Below, in pieces: positions 11,101 to 20,116 of a stretch of DNA of 64,000 nt. The DNA is from Agromyces aureus. Lineage in GTDB: Bacteria > Actinomycetota > Actinomycetes > Actinomycetales > Microbacteriaceae. Each line of letters begins with the position of its first letter. Position 1 is the stretch's first letter. The stretch spans positions 3,224,001 to 3,288,000 of the forward strand of contig NZ_CP013979.1 in assembly GCF_001660485.1 (NCBI RefSeq), given 5' to 3'. The translations under genes and the position numbers were made by a program. The notes beneath the pieces were generated by a model. The model made no database searches, was not told the DNA's origin, and saw only the letters and a list, made by a program, of their open reading frames with translations.

Positions 11101-12440
11101 GCGAAGCCGGTGACCGCGTACGGATCGGTCTGGCTGGACCCGTCGGTGGTGTCCGAGGTCGGCGCGACGTCGGACGTCGCGGTCGAGTACTCCCAGCCGG
11201 CTCCCCCTGGCGTGCCCGGGAACGCGATGCCGACCTGCTTGTGGATGATCACGTTGCCGCCGCACAGCGCCTTCGCGACGAGCTTCAGGGAGTCGGCGAG
11301 GCTGGAGTAGTCGGTGGTGGTCATGTAGTCGGCCGTCGTGATGTTGGACCCGGTGAACGCCTCGCTGCCCGAGATCGCCTGGATCGGTCCGAGGTCGATG
11401 TCGCCGACCGCGACGACGAACATGTGCGAGGGCTCGCCCTTGATGGAGTTCGCCTCCAGGATCGCCGGATCCAGCGCGCCGGGTGAACCGTCGGGGAACT
11501 CGCCGCCGTTGTCTGGGTCGACCGTGTTCGGGTTGCCGTCGGTGATGACGATCGTGAGCTCGACGGGCCGGTCGTCGAAACCGCCGAAGGTGCCGTGTCC
11601 GACCTCGAGGCCGCGCTTCCAGTTGGTCCAGCCGTCGGAGGACAGGCCCGAGTACGAGCCCTGGACGGTCCCGAGGTTCGCCGCGGTCAGGTCGGTCGCG
11701 GGGAGCAACTGCGAGGCGTCCTGATCGAACGCGGTCACGGAGACCTGGGACCCCGTGTCCTTCAGCGCGTTCGTGAAGGCGTTGGCCGCGGACTTGAGGT
11801 TCGCCATGCCGCCGTCGCCGATCGAACCCGACTTGTCGAGGATGAGCGCGAAGTCGAGCCCGCAGCTGTTGGGCAGGTCGGGGTTCGGGTCGGGCGCCGG
11901 CGAGTCGGCGGCCACCGCGAAGCTGCGCATGCCCGCCTGCTGTCCGGCCAGGCACGCGTCGCGCGCACTGCGGTCGTCGTTCCCGATCGGGATGGCCTCG
12001 CAGTCGACCGGGGCGGGCTCGGGCACGGCTGCGGTTGCGTCGTCGGCGGGCGGAGCGGACCCCTCGGATGAAGGCGCCGACACATCGGCCGGAGGCGCAG
12101 CCTCGTCCGACGACGGCGCGGCCTCCGCGGCCGACGGCGCCGACACGTCGGCCGGCGGCGCGGACACGTCGGCCGGGGGCGGGGCTTCCTCTGACGAAGG
12201 GGCCGCCTCGCTCGGCGGCGCAGCCTCCTCAGTGGGCGGCGTCGCCCCTTCGGTCGACGTCGCGGTCGTCTCGGTCGCGGTCGGAGTCGATTCCTCGGCG
12301 GCCGCGATGGTCGGGCCGGCGAACAGCACGAGGACGCCGACGGTGATCGCGGACACCACCGCGCGGATCGTCGAGGGTGGCGGCGGTGCCGCCGAGGCGT
12401 CGGAGCGTGCAGCAGAACGGGTGCGCTGATTGCGGTGCAT
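8130..12440 (-). CDS. vWA/DUF11-repeat surface protein with LPXTG-like sorting signal
   Basis: This 1436-residue protein is predicted to be exported and sortase-anchored. I chose the ATG at 12440 because GGAG lies six bases upstream; an in-frame ATG at 12452 has no such site. The N-terminus has a basic stretch and a hydrophobic segment ending ...GPTIAAAEE. About 100 residues of Ala/Pro/Ser/Glu repeats (APPADVSAPSSE-like) follow. A vWA domain has MIDAS motif DKSGS near residue 202. The middle and C-terminal parts hold DUF11-type and prealbumin-like repeats. The tail ends with IASTG, a hydrophobic helix and RRRR, a class-E-like (LAXTG) variant of the sorting signal. The same architecture occurs in the larger protein at 1-7821, suggesting duplication or a paired surface system. 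No sortase gene is present in the window. Confidence 0.88.
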   Translation of the reverse strand: MHRNQRTRSAARSDASAAPPPPSTIRAVVSAITVGVLVLFAGPTIAAAEESTPTATETTATSTEGATPPTEEAAPPSEAAPSSEEAPPPADVSAPPADVSAPSAAEAAPSSDEAAPPADVSAPSSEGSAPPADDATAAVPEPAPVDCEAIPIGNDDRSARDACLAGQQAGMRSFAVAADSPAPDPNPDLPNSCGLDFALILDKSGSIGDGGMANLKSAANAFTNALKDTGSQVSVTAFDQDASQLLPATDLTAANLGTVQGSYSGLSSDGWTNWKRGLEVGHGTFGGFDDRPVELTIVITDGNPNTVDPDNGGEFPDGSPGALDPAILEANSIKGEPSHMFVVAVGDIDLGPIQAISGSEAFTGSNITTADYMTTTDYSSLADSLKLVAKALCGGNVIIHKQVGIAFPGTPGGAGWEYSTATSDVAPTSDTTDGSSQTDPYAVTGFAVVPNPPARQVVFSETPDPGGSVMTGARCGTTSNLADAVAVPFDTPTRTFTATVAKESTTHCWVLNTFAPKWLTWKTVDPKDGSTVLPGQTVTYTLHAKNDGLIEVTGATVTDDLSDVLDNSTIQTVGAGLSLTGTTLTWSIPDLGPGDEATASFTVEVDDNAFDEVLHNVITPGDNGRCPDVVLDDVTKDDAVATPVDDCVTENPTPDVTIDKNVDSTTLDPDTGIWTLDYTLDVANTGDVDTSYDLSDVTDFGPGMTVASFTYWSPGEDPTTDPGHSLPVVPDGEYALASGAHLPLGITDHWFVRVTATIDDEGEPTYGCDEEEGGGFTNTGIVTVGTGTKEDTACDAPGRLTLIKTVDNGALGEDIEPAVPSDWLLKADGPVTIEEPGVADPGRTALVPSGWYTVSERPNPDSDNPLVTDGTYVAGDWECTGDDDLEKLVGPEGEVFVPVGGEASCEIVNTAEPADLGIVKEYELPEGVEAIDDTDPEASEFWFTLTVTNHGPDVPGALVTDTLPDTLEVISGITIDPDDPNWSASFTGNAFEALYNGVYAEGSVTEFRFQVRFLGDPLGPLPENPETPPEPVPAEPVVNEACVSIVVPEVEEPVESAVAAVAVPILPTNDLNPGNDCDEVTVPTKAMQANAYVQCINDVPWLYHDVKTVGPVAPADITVTWTPDPVFYPDAEPIVQTIPWAERTGRLLWPYGAVNSEGISIAWPGWRLAEEGDVVGEGTIVDSWENMVKDSSLPSYAFADQLHPLTITFEINPSQSVLAVYPSATPACAVTRAAGPLIEKTSSVTSAKPGSTFDYTLSVTNPGLGATKAMELFDEIPSDLKVNSITTPAAPAFPRWDDCAVTGTSSTGYGGTLHCILNGQIGGSRPDAPDVVLSVTLNPGTNASSVVNTGEICWNDLPDDETAPVAEGAIPLDPEEAILCDDSTVTVTVPHPGSSIASTGFAGGPSIWVAGGLLLMGAVAVAFVAIRRRRTEGERP

Positions 12441-12452
12441 GACGGACTCCAT

Positions 12453-12677
12453 GTTCGGGTACGGGTTGGCCGGCTCGGAGCAGATCTCGGGTCAGTGGCG
12501 TCAGTCTCCTCGCCGAGCACGCACGAATACAAGAAGTCCTCACCTTTCGTCCTCCCCCATTTCGCGGGGCACCCGGAGGCCGACGCCACCCCCGACGCCG
12601 TCGCCCGATCGCCGCGCCGCGACCCGCCACGAACGCCGACGACGCCCTTCGCCGGCCCTCGTGGCTAGGGTTGAAGC
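12453..12677. other. Divergent intergenic region
   Basis: This 225-bp gap lies between the minus-strand vWA protein gene and the plus-strand YihY gene. Apart from the -10 box next to 12678, no repeat, hairpin or small gene stands out. Confidence 0.4.
12666..12671 (+). promoter_or_regulatory. Leaderless-type -10 box of the YihY gene
   Basis: TAGGGT ends six bases before the GTG at 12678. This spacing places the transcription start at or beside the start codon. No clear -35 is visible. Confidence 0.55.
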
Positions 12678-14015
12678 GTGAACGCGCACCCCACGCCAGA
12701 CCGACCTGCGGGGCGCCGACGGGGTGCGTCGTCACCGCCCGACGCCGCGAACGGCGCATCGGTCGCCACCTCTGCCGCGACATCCGACCCATCGACGGTC
12801 GCCCCGTCCCTCGACGCACCGGTGCCGCTCACCGCGCGCGAGCGCTTCGACGAGCTCAGCAGCCCGCTGCGCGACCGGTTCGAAGAGCCGATCAGCCGGG
12901 TCTCGCGCATCACGAACCGCACCATGGAGCTGTTCCCCGTGCGCGTGTGGCGGTACTTCCTGGCGCAGAACGGGTTCATCCTGTCGTCCGGCATGAGCTA
13001 CCAGGCACTGTTCGGCATCTTCGCCGCGATCTACGTCGTGTTCGCCGTGTTCGGCATCTGGATCACGGGCAACGACGAGACGATGACGGCGTTCGCGAAC
13101 CTGTTGAACACCTACGCGCCCGGCCTCATCGGCGACAGCGACAGCACCGGCATCATCTCGACCGACGAACTCGTCGCCATCACGACGTCGAGCACGAGCG
13201 CCCTCGGCATCACGGGCGGTGTCGCGCTGCTCGGCCTCGCGTGGACGGCGATCGGCTGGGTCACGTACACGCGCATCGGCGTGCGCAGCACCTTCGGGCT
13301 GCCGAAGGACGAGCGCTCGTACCTGCTGCTCAAGGCGCGCGACCTGCTCGCCGGCCTCGCGTTCGGCATCGTGCTCATCGTCGCCGCGGCGCTGTCGGTC
13401 GCGACGACGGGGTTCATGCAGTGGCTCATGGGGCTCATGGGCCTGGACCCGAACTCGAGCTGGACCGCCTTCTTCGTGCAGGTCGGCGCGATCGCGGTGG
13501 TCTTCGTCATCGACACCGTCGCCCTCGCCGTGCTGTTCCGATTCCTGTCGGGCGCGGCCATGCCGTGGCGTCGCATGGTGATCGGCTCGCTGCTCGGGTC
13601 GGCCGCCCTGTCGGTCATGCAGTTGCTCGGCGGCTTCCTCATCACGTTCGCGAGCAGCAACCCGCTGCTCGCGACGTTCGCGGTGTTCATCGCGCTGCTC
13701 TTCTGGTTCCGCATGACAAGCATCGTGATCCTCGTGGCCGCGAGCTGGATCGCGGTCGAGGCCTCCGACGCGAACGAGAGCCTCCGCGAGCTCACGCCGG
13801 CGCAGCTCGCGGCCGAGCGTCGCGCGATCGAAGCCCAGGCCGCGGTGACGGTCGCCCGGGTGCGGCTGCGCGAGGCCGAGGCCGCGGTCGAGTCCGCCAA
13901 CTGGATCGGCGGGTTCAAGGCCCGCCGCGTCGCCGCCCGCGCGCAACTCGACCTCGACGAGGCGCAGGCGAAGGCCGACCAGCTGCCGCGCCCCCGACGA
14001 ACGATCGGTGTCTGA
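12678..14015 (+). CDS. YihY/virulence factor BrkB family membrane protein
   Basis: The 445-residue product is an inner-membrane protein of the YihY/BrkB (formerly ribonuclease BN-like) family. Its function is not settled; transport or envelope roles have been proposed. About 60 hydrophilic Ala/Pro-rich residues precede the family core (RVWRYFLAQNGFILSSGMSYQALFG). Six hydrophobic segments follow between about residues 105 and 355, and the C-terminal cytoplasmic tail is Ala/Arg/Glu-rich and probably helical. The start is GTG, with a -10 box six bases upstream and no Shine-Dalgarno, which suggests a leaderless mRNA. The stop is 22 bases upstream of the exonuclease III start, but that gene has its own -10 box inside this gene's end. 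Confidence 0.85.
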   Translation: MNAHPTPDRPAGRRRGASSPPDAANGASVATSAATSDPSTVAPSLDAPVPLTARERFDELSSPLRDRFEEPISRVSRITNRTMELFPVRVWRYFLAQNGFILSSGMSYQALFGIFAAIYVVFAVFGIWITGNDETMTAFANLLNTYAPGLIGDSDSTGIISTDELVAITTSSTSALGITGGVALLGLAWTAIGWVTYTRIGVRSTFGLPKDERSYLLLKARDLLAGLAFGIVLIVAAALSVATTGFMQWLMGLMGLDPNSSWTAFFVQVGAIAVVFVIDTVALAVLFRFLSGAAMPWRRMVIGSLLGSAALSVMQLLGGFLITFASSNPLLATFAVFIALLFWFRMTSIVILVAASWIAVEASDANESLRELTPAQLAAERRAIEAQAAVTVARVRLREAEAAVESANWIGGFKARRVAARAQLDLDEAQAKADQLPRPRRTIGV

Positions 14016-14024
14016 GGCCTCGAA

Positions 14025-14030
14025 TAGGAT
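14025..14030 (+). promoter_or_regulatory. Leaderless-type -10 box of the exonuclease III gene
   Basis: TAGGAT lies seven bases before the ATG at 14038. It supports that start over the upstream in-frame ATG at 14008, which overlaps the preceding gene. Confidence 0.55.
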
Positions 14031-14037
14031 CGAGGGC

Positions 14038-14865
14038 ATGCCTTCGACCTCCCGTCTCCGTGTCGCCAGCGTCAACGTGAACGGCGTGCGAGCCGCGTAT
14101 CGCCGCGGCATGGCCGAGTGGCTCGATGCCCGCGACGTCGACCTGCTGGCCCTTCAAGAAGTGCGCGCGTCGACCGAAGACCTGCAGAGTCTGCTCGGCG
14201 ACGAGTGGAGCATCCTGCACGACCCCGCGACCGCGAAGGGCCGCGCCGGCGTCGCGATCGCGAGCCGCCGCAGGGCGAGCATCCACCGGGTCGAGCTCGG
14301 CGCGCACGACTTCGATTCGGCCGGCCGCTGGCTCGAGGCCGACTACGAGGTCGGCGGGCGCATCGTCACGCTCGTAAGCGCCTACGTGCACTCCGGCGAG
14401 GTCGACACCCCGAAGCAGGTCGAGAAGTTCAAGTTCCTCGACGCGATGCAGGCCCGCCTGCCCGAGCTCGCCGCGCACTCCGAACTGGCCCTCGTGGTCG
14501 GCGACCTCAATGTCGGTCACCGCACGCTCGACATCAAGAACTGGAAGGGCAACGTCAAGCGCGCCGGGTTCCTCCCCGAGGAGCGCGCCTACTTCGACCG
14601 TTTCGTGGGCGCCGAGGGCTCCGACGACCACGGCCTCGGCTGGGTCGACGTCGGGCGCCGGTTCGCGGGCGACGTCGACGGCCCCTACACGTGGTGGTCG
14701 TGGCGCGGCAAGGCGTTCGACAACGACAGCGGCTGGCGCATCGACTACCAGCTCGCGACGCCCGCGCTCGCCGAACTCGTGACCGACTACACGGTCGATC
14801 GCGCGGCCACGTACGACACGCGCTTCTCCGACCACTCCCCCGTGGTCGTCGACTACGCCATCTGA
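14038..14865 (+). CDS. xth: Exodeoxyribonuclease III (AP endonuclease)
   Basis: The 275-residue protein belongs to the exonuclease III/AP endonuclease family of base excision repair, cleaving 5' of abasic sites and acting as a 3'-5' exonuclease. It has the endonuclease/exonuclease/phosphatase fold signatures: VASVNVNGVRAA at the N-terminus, LALQEVRAS (metal-binding Glu), VVGDLNVGH (Asp/Asn of the active site), and a C-terminal WRIDYQL...SDHSPVVVDY, with the catalytic Asp-His pair. Its length is normal for the family. The ATG at 14038 is preferred because a -10 box sits seven bases upstream. The trpS gene follows after 69 bases. Confidence 0.92.
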   Translation: MPSTSRLRVASVNVNGVRAAYRRGMAEWLDARDVDLLALQEVRASTEDLQSLLGDEWSILHDPATAKGRAGVAIASRRRASIHRVELGAHDFDSAGRWLEADYEVGGRIVTLVSAYVHSGEVDTPKQVEKFKFLDAMQARLPELAAHSELALVVGDLNVGHRTLDIKNWKGNVKRAGFLPEERAYFDRFVGAEGSDDHGLGWVDVGRRFAGDVDGPYTWWSWRGKAFDNDSGWRIDYQLATPALAELVTDYTVDRAATYDTRFSDHSPVVVDYAI

Positions 14866-15945
<1,080 letters not shown>

Positions 15946-15959
15946 TCGGCGTCGATCGC

Positions 15960-16538
15960 ATGCTCCCCGTCGAGATCGGCACCCGACGCCTGCTGCTCGA
16001 CCTGCCGGTGCCGGCCGACGCCGACGCCGTCACCCGGTACTGCCAGGATCCCCTGTTCGAGCGGTACCTCACCACGCCGTGGCCGTACACTTCGTCGGAT
16101 GCCGAGGCATTCCTCTCCGGGTATGTTCCCGCCGGGTGGGCCTCCGAAGCCGAACTCACCTGGGCGATCCGCGCCGAGCGAGGGGGCCTCCTGCTCGGAA
16201 TGATCAGCGTGCGAGAGGCGCAGCACGAGATCGGGTTCTGGATGGGCGACGAACACCGCGGCGCCGGGTACATGAGCGAGGCCGCCGACGCGGTCTGCGC
16301 GTGGGTGCTCGCCGGAGGCGTCCCCGGCGCGACCACCGTGTTCTGGCGCGCGGTCGAGGGCAACCTCGGCTCGGCCAAGGTCGCGAGATCCGCGGGATTC
16401 CGGCGCATCGAGCCCGACGACGCCACGGTTCCCACACGCGACGGCGGCACCCTCCCAGCCTGGTACGGGGTGCGCGAATCCGAGCCCGACCCTCGCGCCG
16501 AGGCGAGCTGGAACGGCATCCTCGGGGCTCGGGCGTGA
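15960..16538 (+). CDS. GNAT family N-acetyltransferase (RimJ/RimL-like)
   Basis: This 192-residue protein has the features of RimJ/RimL-type GNAT acetyltransferases, which transfer acetyl from acetyl-CoA to an amine. It begins RRLLLDLPVPADADAV, includes the strand GLLLGMISV and a hydrophilic EIGFWMGDEHRGAGYMSEA, which matches the acetyl-CoA pyrophosphate-binding turn. It ends with the NLGSAKVARSAGFRRIE helix-strand typical of motif B. The substrate cannot be read from sequence. The ATG at 15960 lies 14 bases after the trpS stop. The stop overlaps the next start as GTGA, implying translational coupling with the HAD phosphatase. Confidence 0.85.
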   Translation: MLPVEIGTRRLLLDLPVPADADAVTRYCQDPLFERYLTTPWPYTSSDAEAFLSGYVPAGWASEAELTWAIRAERGGLLLGMISVREAQHEIGFWMGDEHRGAGYMSEAADAVCAWVLAGGVPGATTVFWRAVEGNLGSAKVARSAGFRRIEPDDATVPTRDGGTLPAWYGVRESEPDPRAEASWNGILGARA

Positions 16539-17296
16539 GTCGCGAACACCGTTCGACGGTCGTGCTGTTCGACCTCGACGACACGCTCATGGCCCATCGA
16601 GAGGCCGTCGCCGACGGCATCCGCCTGCACATGCGCGAGCGCGCATACGACGGCGACTCCGAGGCCGCCCAACGGCTCTGGCATGAACTCGAGGAGCGGC
16701 ATTACCACGCCTATCTCGCCGGGGATCTGAGCTTCGAAGGCCAGCGCCGGGCGCGCGCACGCGACTTCGCGCTCGCGCACGGCGAGACGCTCGACGAGCC
16801 CGGGGCCGGCGCGTGGTTCGACCGGTACTTCGAGCAGTATCGCGCGGGGTGGCGCCTGCACGTCGACGCACTGCCGACGCTCGACGCCCTCGAGGCCGCG
16901 CTGCCCGGGGTGCGGCTCGGCATCATCACGAACGGCGAGCCCGACTTCCAGCGCGCCAAGCTCGAACGCCTCGGCATCCTCGACCGGTTCGAGCATGTGG
17001 TCGCCTCGGGCGCGATCGGGGCGACGAAGCCCGACCCGCGCATCTTCGACGTGGCGATCGAGCGCTTCGCCGCCGACGCCCCGGTCGCGCGGGCCGCCTA
17101 CGTCGGCGACCGCCTGCACACCGACGCCCTCGGCGCGGCAGGCGCCGGGCTGGTCGGCGTGTGGGTCGATCGCCACGGCACCGTGCTCGACAGCCCCGAC
17201 GCAGATGCCGTGCGTGCCGCCGGCGTCATCGTGATCCCCGATCTCGCCGAGCTCACCGCGAAGCTCGTCGAGCGATGGGACGCGACGAGCGGCTGA
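16535..17296 (+). CDS. HAD-superfamily hydrolase
   Basis: The 253-residue protein is a haloacid-dehalogenase-type phosphatase, resembling the YjjG/PynA nucleotidase group. Motif I is FDLDDTLM (nucleophile Asp), motif II IITNGE, motif III the Lys in GATKPDP, and motif IV AYVGDRLHTD. The helical cap lies between motifs I and II. The GTG at 16535 overlaps the upstream GNAT stop (GTGA), which fixes this start despite a weak ribosome site. A physiological substrate cannot be assigned. The gene is convergent with glpK, with hairpins between them. Confidence 0.85.
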   Translation: MSREHRSTVVLFDLDDTLMAHREAVADGIRLHMRERAYDGDSEAAQRLWHELEERHYHAYLAGDLSFEGQRRARARDFALAHGETLDEPGAGAWFDRYFEQYRAGWRLHVDALPTLDALEAALPGVRLGIITNGEPDFQRAKLERLGILDRFEHVVASGAIGATKPDPRIFDVAIERFAADAPVARAAYVGDRLHTDALGAAGAGLVGVWVDRHGTVLDSPDADAVRAAGVIVIPDLAELTAKLVERWDATSG

Positions 17297-17403
17297 CTCG
17301 GTTCGGCGCGGCTCTCGGTACGACCAGGGGCTTCGCAGAAGGGCGAGGCGCGGTATCCGCTCGCCCGGATTCGTTCGGCCGACACCCCCGAACGAGATTG
17401 GGC

Positions 17404-17425
17404 CGGTCGCACCCCCATGCGACCG
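17404..17425. terminator. Hairpin between convergent HAD and glpK genes
   Basis: CGGTCGCA (17404-17411) pairs with TGCGACCG (17418-17425) around a C-rich six-base loop. It may act in both directions. Confidence 0.4.
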
Positions 17426-17431
17426 ACCCGT

Positions 17432-17455
17432 CGCTCAACAGTAGCCTGCTGAGCG
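17432..17455 (-). terminator. Hairpin immediately after glpK
   Basis: CGCTCA (17432-17437) pairs with TGAGCG (17450-17455), with a CAG/CTG extension inside the loop. It lies two bases beyond the glpK stop codon. Confidence 0.4.
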
Positions 17456-17457
17456 GG

Positions 17458-18972
17458 TTATGCGACGTCCTCGTCGACCCAGTCGAGGGTCTTCGAGACG
17501 GCCTTCTTCCAGCTGCGGTCGAGGCGCTCGCGCTCGGCCTCGTCCATCGACGGTTCCCAGCGCTTGTCCTCCTGCCAGTTCTTGGCGAGGTCGTCGAGAC
17601 CCGACCAGAACCCGACCGCGAGCCCGGCCGCGTAGGCCGCACCGAGGGCGGTCGTCTCGGCGACCACCGGCCGCACGACCGGAACACCCAGGATGTCGGC
17701 CTGGAACTGCAGCAGCGTGTCGTTCGACGTGGCGCCGCCGTCGACGCGCAGCTCGGTGAGGTCGATGCCGGCGTCGGCGTTCACCGCCTCGACGACGTCG
17801 CGCGTCTGGAAGGCGATCGCCTCGAGTGCCGCACGCGCGATGTGTCCCTTGTTCACGTAGCGCGTGAGGCCCACGAGGGCGCCTCGGGCGTCCGGACGCC
17901 AGTAGGGCGCGAACAGGCCCGAGAATGCGGGCACGAAGTAGGCGCCGCCGTTGTCGTCGACGCTCTTGGCGAGTTCCTCGACCTCGGAGGCCGACGAGAT
18001 CAGGCCCAGGTTGTCGCGCAGCCACTGGATCAGCGAGCCGGTGACGGCGATCGAACCCTCGAGCGCGTAGTGCACGGGCTGGTCACCGAGCTTGTACCCG
18101 ACGGTGGTGAGCAGGCCGTTCTTCGAGTGGATGATCTCCTCGCCGGTGTTGAAGATCAGGAAGTTGCCCGTGCCGTAGGTGTTCTTGGCCTCGCCGGCCT
18201 CGAACGCGGCCTGCCCGAAGGTGGCGGCCTGCTGGTCGCCGAGGATGCCGGCGATCGGCGTCTCGCGCAGCAGCGAGTGCTCGTTGGCGATGCCGTAGAC
18301 CTCGGACGAGGAGCGGATCTCGGGCAGCATCGACTTCGGAACGCCGAACGCGGCGAGGATCTCGTCGTCCCACTGCAGCGTCTCGAGGTCCATGAACATG
18401 GTGCGGCTGGCGTTGGTGACGTCGGTCGCGTGCACGCCGCCGTCGACGCCGCCCGTGAGGTTCCACAGCACCCAGCTGTCGGTCGTGCCGAAGAGCAGGT
18501 CGCCCGCCTCGGCCTTCTCGCGCGCACCCTCGACGTTCTCGAGGATCCAGACGATCTTCGTGCCCGAGAAGTAGGTCGCGAGCGGCAGGCCGACCTTGGC
18601 CTTGAAGCGCTCGACGCCGCCGTCGGCCGCGAGGCGGTCGACGATCGACTGCGTGCGCGTGTCCTGCCAGACGATCGCGTTGTAGACCGGCTCGCCCGTG
18701 TTCTTGTCCCACACGACGGCGGTCTCGCGCTGGTTCGTGATGCCCACGGCCGCGATGTCGTGACGCGTGAGGTTGACCTTGCCGAGAGCCTGGCCGATCA
18801 CCTCACCGGTGTTGCGCCAGATCTCGGCGGCGTCGTGCTCGACCCAACCCGCCTTCGGGAAGATCTGCTCGTGCTCGAGCTGACCCGTCGAGACGATCGA
18901 TCCCGCCTTGTCGAAGATGATCGCGCGCGACGAGGTCGTGCCCTGGTCGATCGCGAGGATGTAGTCGGCCAT
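17458..18972 (-). CDS. glpK: Glycerol kinase
   Basis: The 504-residue protein phosphorylates glycerol to glycerol 3-phosphate with ATP. FGGY-family features are clear: the N-terminal phosphate loop [13 protein letters not shown], substrate-binding [17 protein letters not shown], and the C-terminal ATPase segment [12 protein letters not shown]. Its length is exactly typical. ATG 18972 has GGAG seven bases upstream. glpF lies upstream on the same strand and glpD further upstream, forming a glycerol-uptake and oxidation module with the SorC-type regulator at 22051. Confidence 0.96.
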   Translation of the reverse strand: MADYILAIDQGTTSSRAIIFDKAGSIVSTGQLEHEQIFPKAGWVEHDAAEIWRNTGEVIGQALGKVNLTRHDIAAVGITNQRETAVVWDKNTGEPVYNAIVWQDTRTQSIVDRLAADGGVERFKAKVGLPLATYFSGTKIVWILENVEGAREKAEAGDLLFGTTDSWVLWNLTGGVDGGVHATDVTNASRTMFMDLETLQWDDEILAAFGVPKSMLPEIRSSSEVYGIANEHSLLRETPIAGILGDQQAATFGQAAFEAGEAKNTYGTGNFLIFNTGEEIIHSKNGLLTTVGYKLGDQPVHYALEGSIAVTGSLIQWLRDNLGLISSASEVEELAKSVDDNGGAYFVPAFSGLFAPYWRPDARGALVGLTRYVNKGHIARAALEAIAFQTRDVVEAVNADAGIDLTELRVDGGATSNDTLLQFQADILGVPVVRPVVAETTALGAAYAAGLAVGFWSGLDDLAKNWQEDKRWEPSMDEAERERLDRSWKKAVSKTLDWVDEDVA

Positions 18973-19135
18973 CTGAGAACTCCGTTGCTGTCAGTGAATG
19001 GGTGTCTGATGTTGCCCGAGTTACCCGAGAGCGAGGTGTGCCGGGCGAATCGGGCGGGTGGTGCCGGGGTGATGCTGCGCGGGATGGTGCTGCGCATGGG
19101 TGATGCGGGGTGATGCTGCGAGGCGGATGCCGCGG
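18973..19135. other. glpF-glpK spacer with short direct repeats
   Basis: About 160 bp between same-strand genes. It contains repeated TGATGCTGCG/TGGTGCTGCG words between 19068 and 19120 and one GGATGCCGCGG motif. No clear terminator or promoter is visible. Confidence 0.4.
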
Positions 19136-19885
19136 TCAGCCGAGGATCGGCAGCAGCGGCGTCGCTGCGAGGCCGGCGAGCACGCCGCCGATGATGGGGC
19201 CGACGACCGGCACCCACGAGTACGACCAGTCGCTGCCGCCCTTGCCCTTGATGGGCAGGACCGCGTGCGCGATGCGGGGCGCGAGGTCGCGGGCCGGGTT
19301 GATCGCGTAGCCGGTCGGGCCGCCGAGGGACGCGCCGATCGCGATGACCAGGAAGGCGACGGGGATCGCGCCGAGCTCGGCGGGCGTTCCGCCGTTCGTG
19401 AAGCCGATGATGACGAACACGAGCACGAACGTGCCGATGATCTCGGTGACGAGGTTCCAGCCGTAGGAGCGGATCGCGGGACCCGTCGAGAAGACGCCGA
19501 GCTTGTTCGCCGCTTCGGGCTCGGCGTCGAAGTGCTGCTTGTAGGCCAGCCAGCAGAAGACGGCGCCGATGAACGCGCCGACCATCTGCGCGGCGATGTA
19601 GGTGAGCACCGAGACGACGTTGACGGGCACGCCCGAGCCGAACTCGGTCGCGCCGTTCGCGACGAGGCCGAGGGTGACGGCCGGGTTGAGGTGCGCGCCC
19701 GACGCGTACGACACGATCACGCCGGCGAAGACCGCGAGGCCCCACCCGATGTTGACCATGAGGAACCCGCCGCCGAAGCCCTTGTTCTTCGCGAGCGCGA
19801 CGTTCGCGACGACGCCGCATCCGAGGAGCACGAGCAGCGCCGTGCCGACCAGTTCCGACAGGAACACGAGACCGAGATTGTCCAC
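19136..19885 (-). CDS. glpF: Glycerol facilitator (aquaglyceroporin)
   Basis: The 249-residue, six-helix MIP-family channel moves glycerol across the cytoplasmic membrane. Both NPA boxes are present: GAHLNPAVTLG and YAINPARDLAPR. The Asp after NPAR is the usual signature of glycerol-conducting members rather than pure water channels. The start is GTG at 19885 with GAAGG upstream. The gene lies between glpD and glpK on the same strand, so its product feeds the kinase. Confidence 0.94.
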   Translation of the reverse strand: MDNLGLVFLSELVGTALLVLLGCGVVANVALAKNKGFGGGFLMVNIGWGLAVFAGVIVSYASGAHLNPAVTLGLVANGATEFGSGVPVNVVSVLTYIAAQMVGAFIGAVFCWLAYKQHFDAEPEAANKLGVFSTGPAIRSYGWNLVTEIIGTFVLVFVIIGFTNGGTPAELGAIPVAFLVIAIGASLGGPTGYAINPARDLAPRIAHAVLPIKGKGGSDWSYSWVPVVGPIIGGVLAGLAATPLLPILG

Positions 19886-20116
19886 GTTGACCTTCTTTCT
19901 AGGAGAGCGAGCCGAACGGCCCCGATGAAACGTAACCGGCGTCCTGCGCGATTCCGGGCGTTTCGGCGTGCACGTCCGTGCAGATTCGGTGCCTCGGCCG
20001 AGGGCGCCGGTCCCGAGACGCTGCGCTCCTCGACCGGCGGGTCGGCCGACCGGCGAGGGCGCTGGTCTCGGGACGCTGCGCTCCTCGACCGGCGGGTCGG
20101 ACCGCCCGCGCGGCCG
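19886..20116. other. glpD-glpF spacer carrying dispersed repeats
   Basis: 231 bp without a gene. Two 47-bp repeat copies occupy 19999-20100. The remaining bases next to glpF hold its ribosome-binding site. Confidence 0.5.
19999..20100. repeat. Two 47-bp direct copies of a dispersed repeat
   Basis: Unit 1 (19999-20045) and unit 2 (20054-20100) share CTGCGCTCCTCGACCGGCGG and differ at only a few positions, with eight bases between them. The GGTCTCGGGACGCTGCG...CTCCTCGACC pattern resembles a repeat I associate with high-GC actinobacterial intergenic DNA; that association was not checked here. The copies separate glpD from glpF and could affect mRNA continuity. Confidence 0.75.

Noticed and set aside
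12000..12290. Tandem DNA repeat in the surface-protein gene as a separate mobile or variable element
   Set aside because: The repetition reflects an Ala/Pro/Ser/Glu-rich linker, common behind signal peptides of surface proteins; the units are too irregular to call an array.
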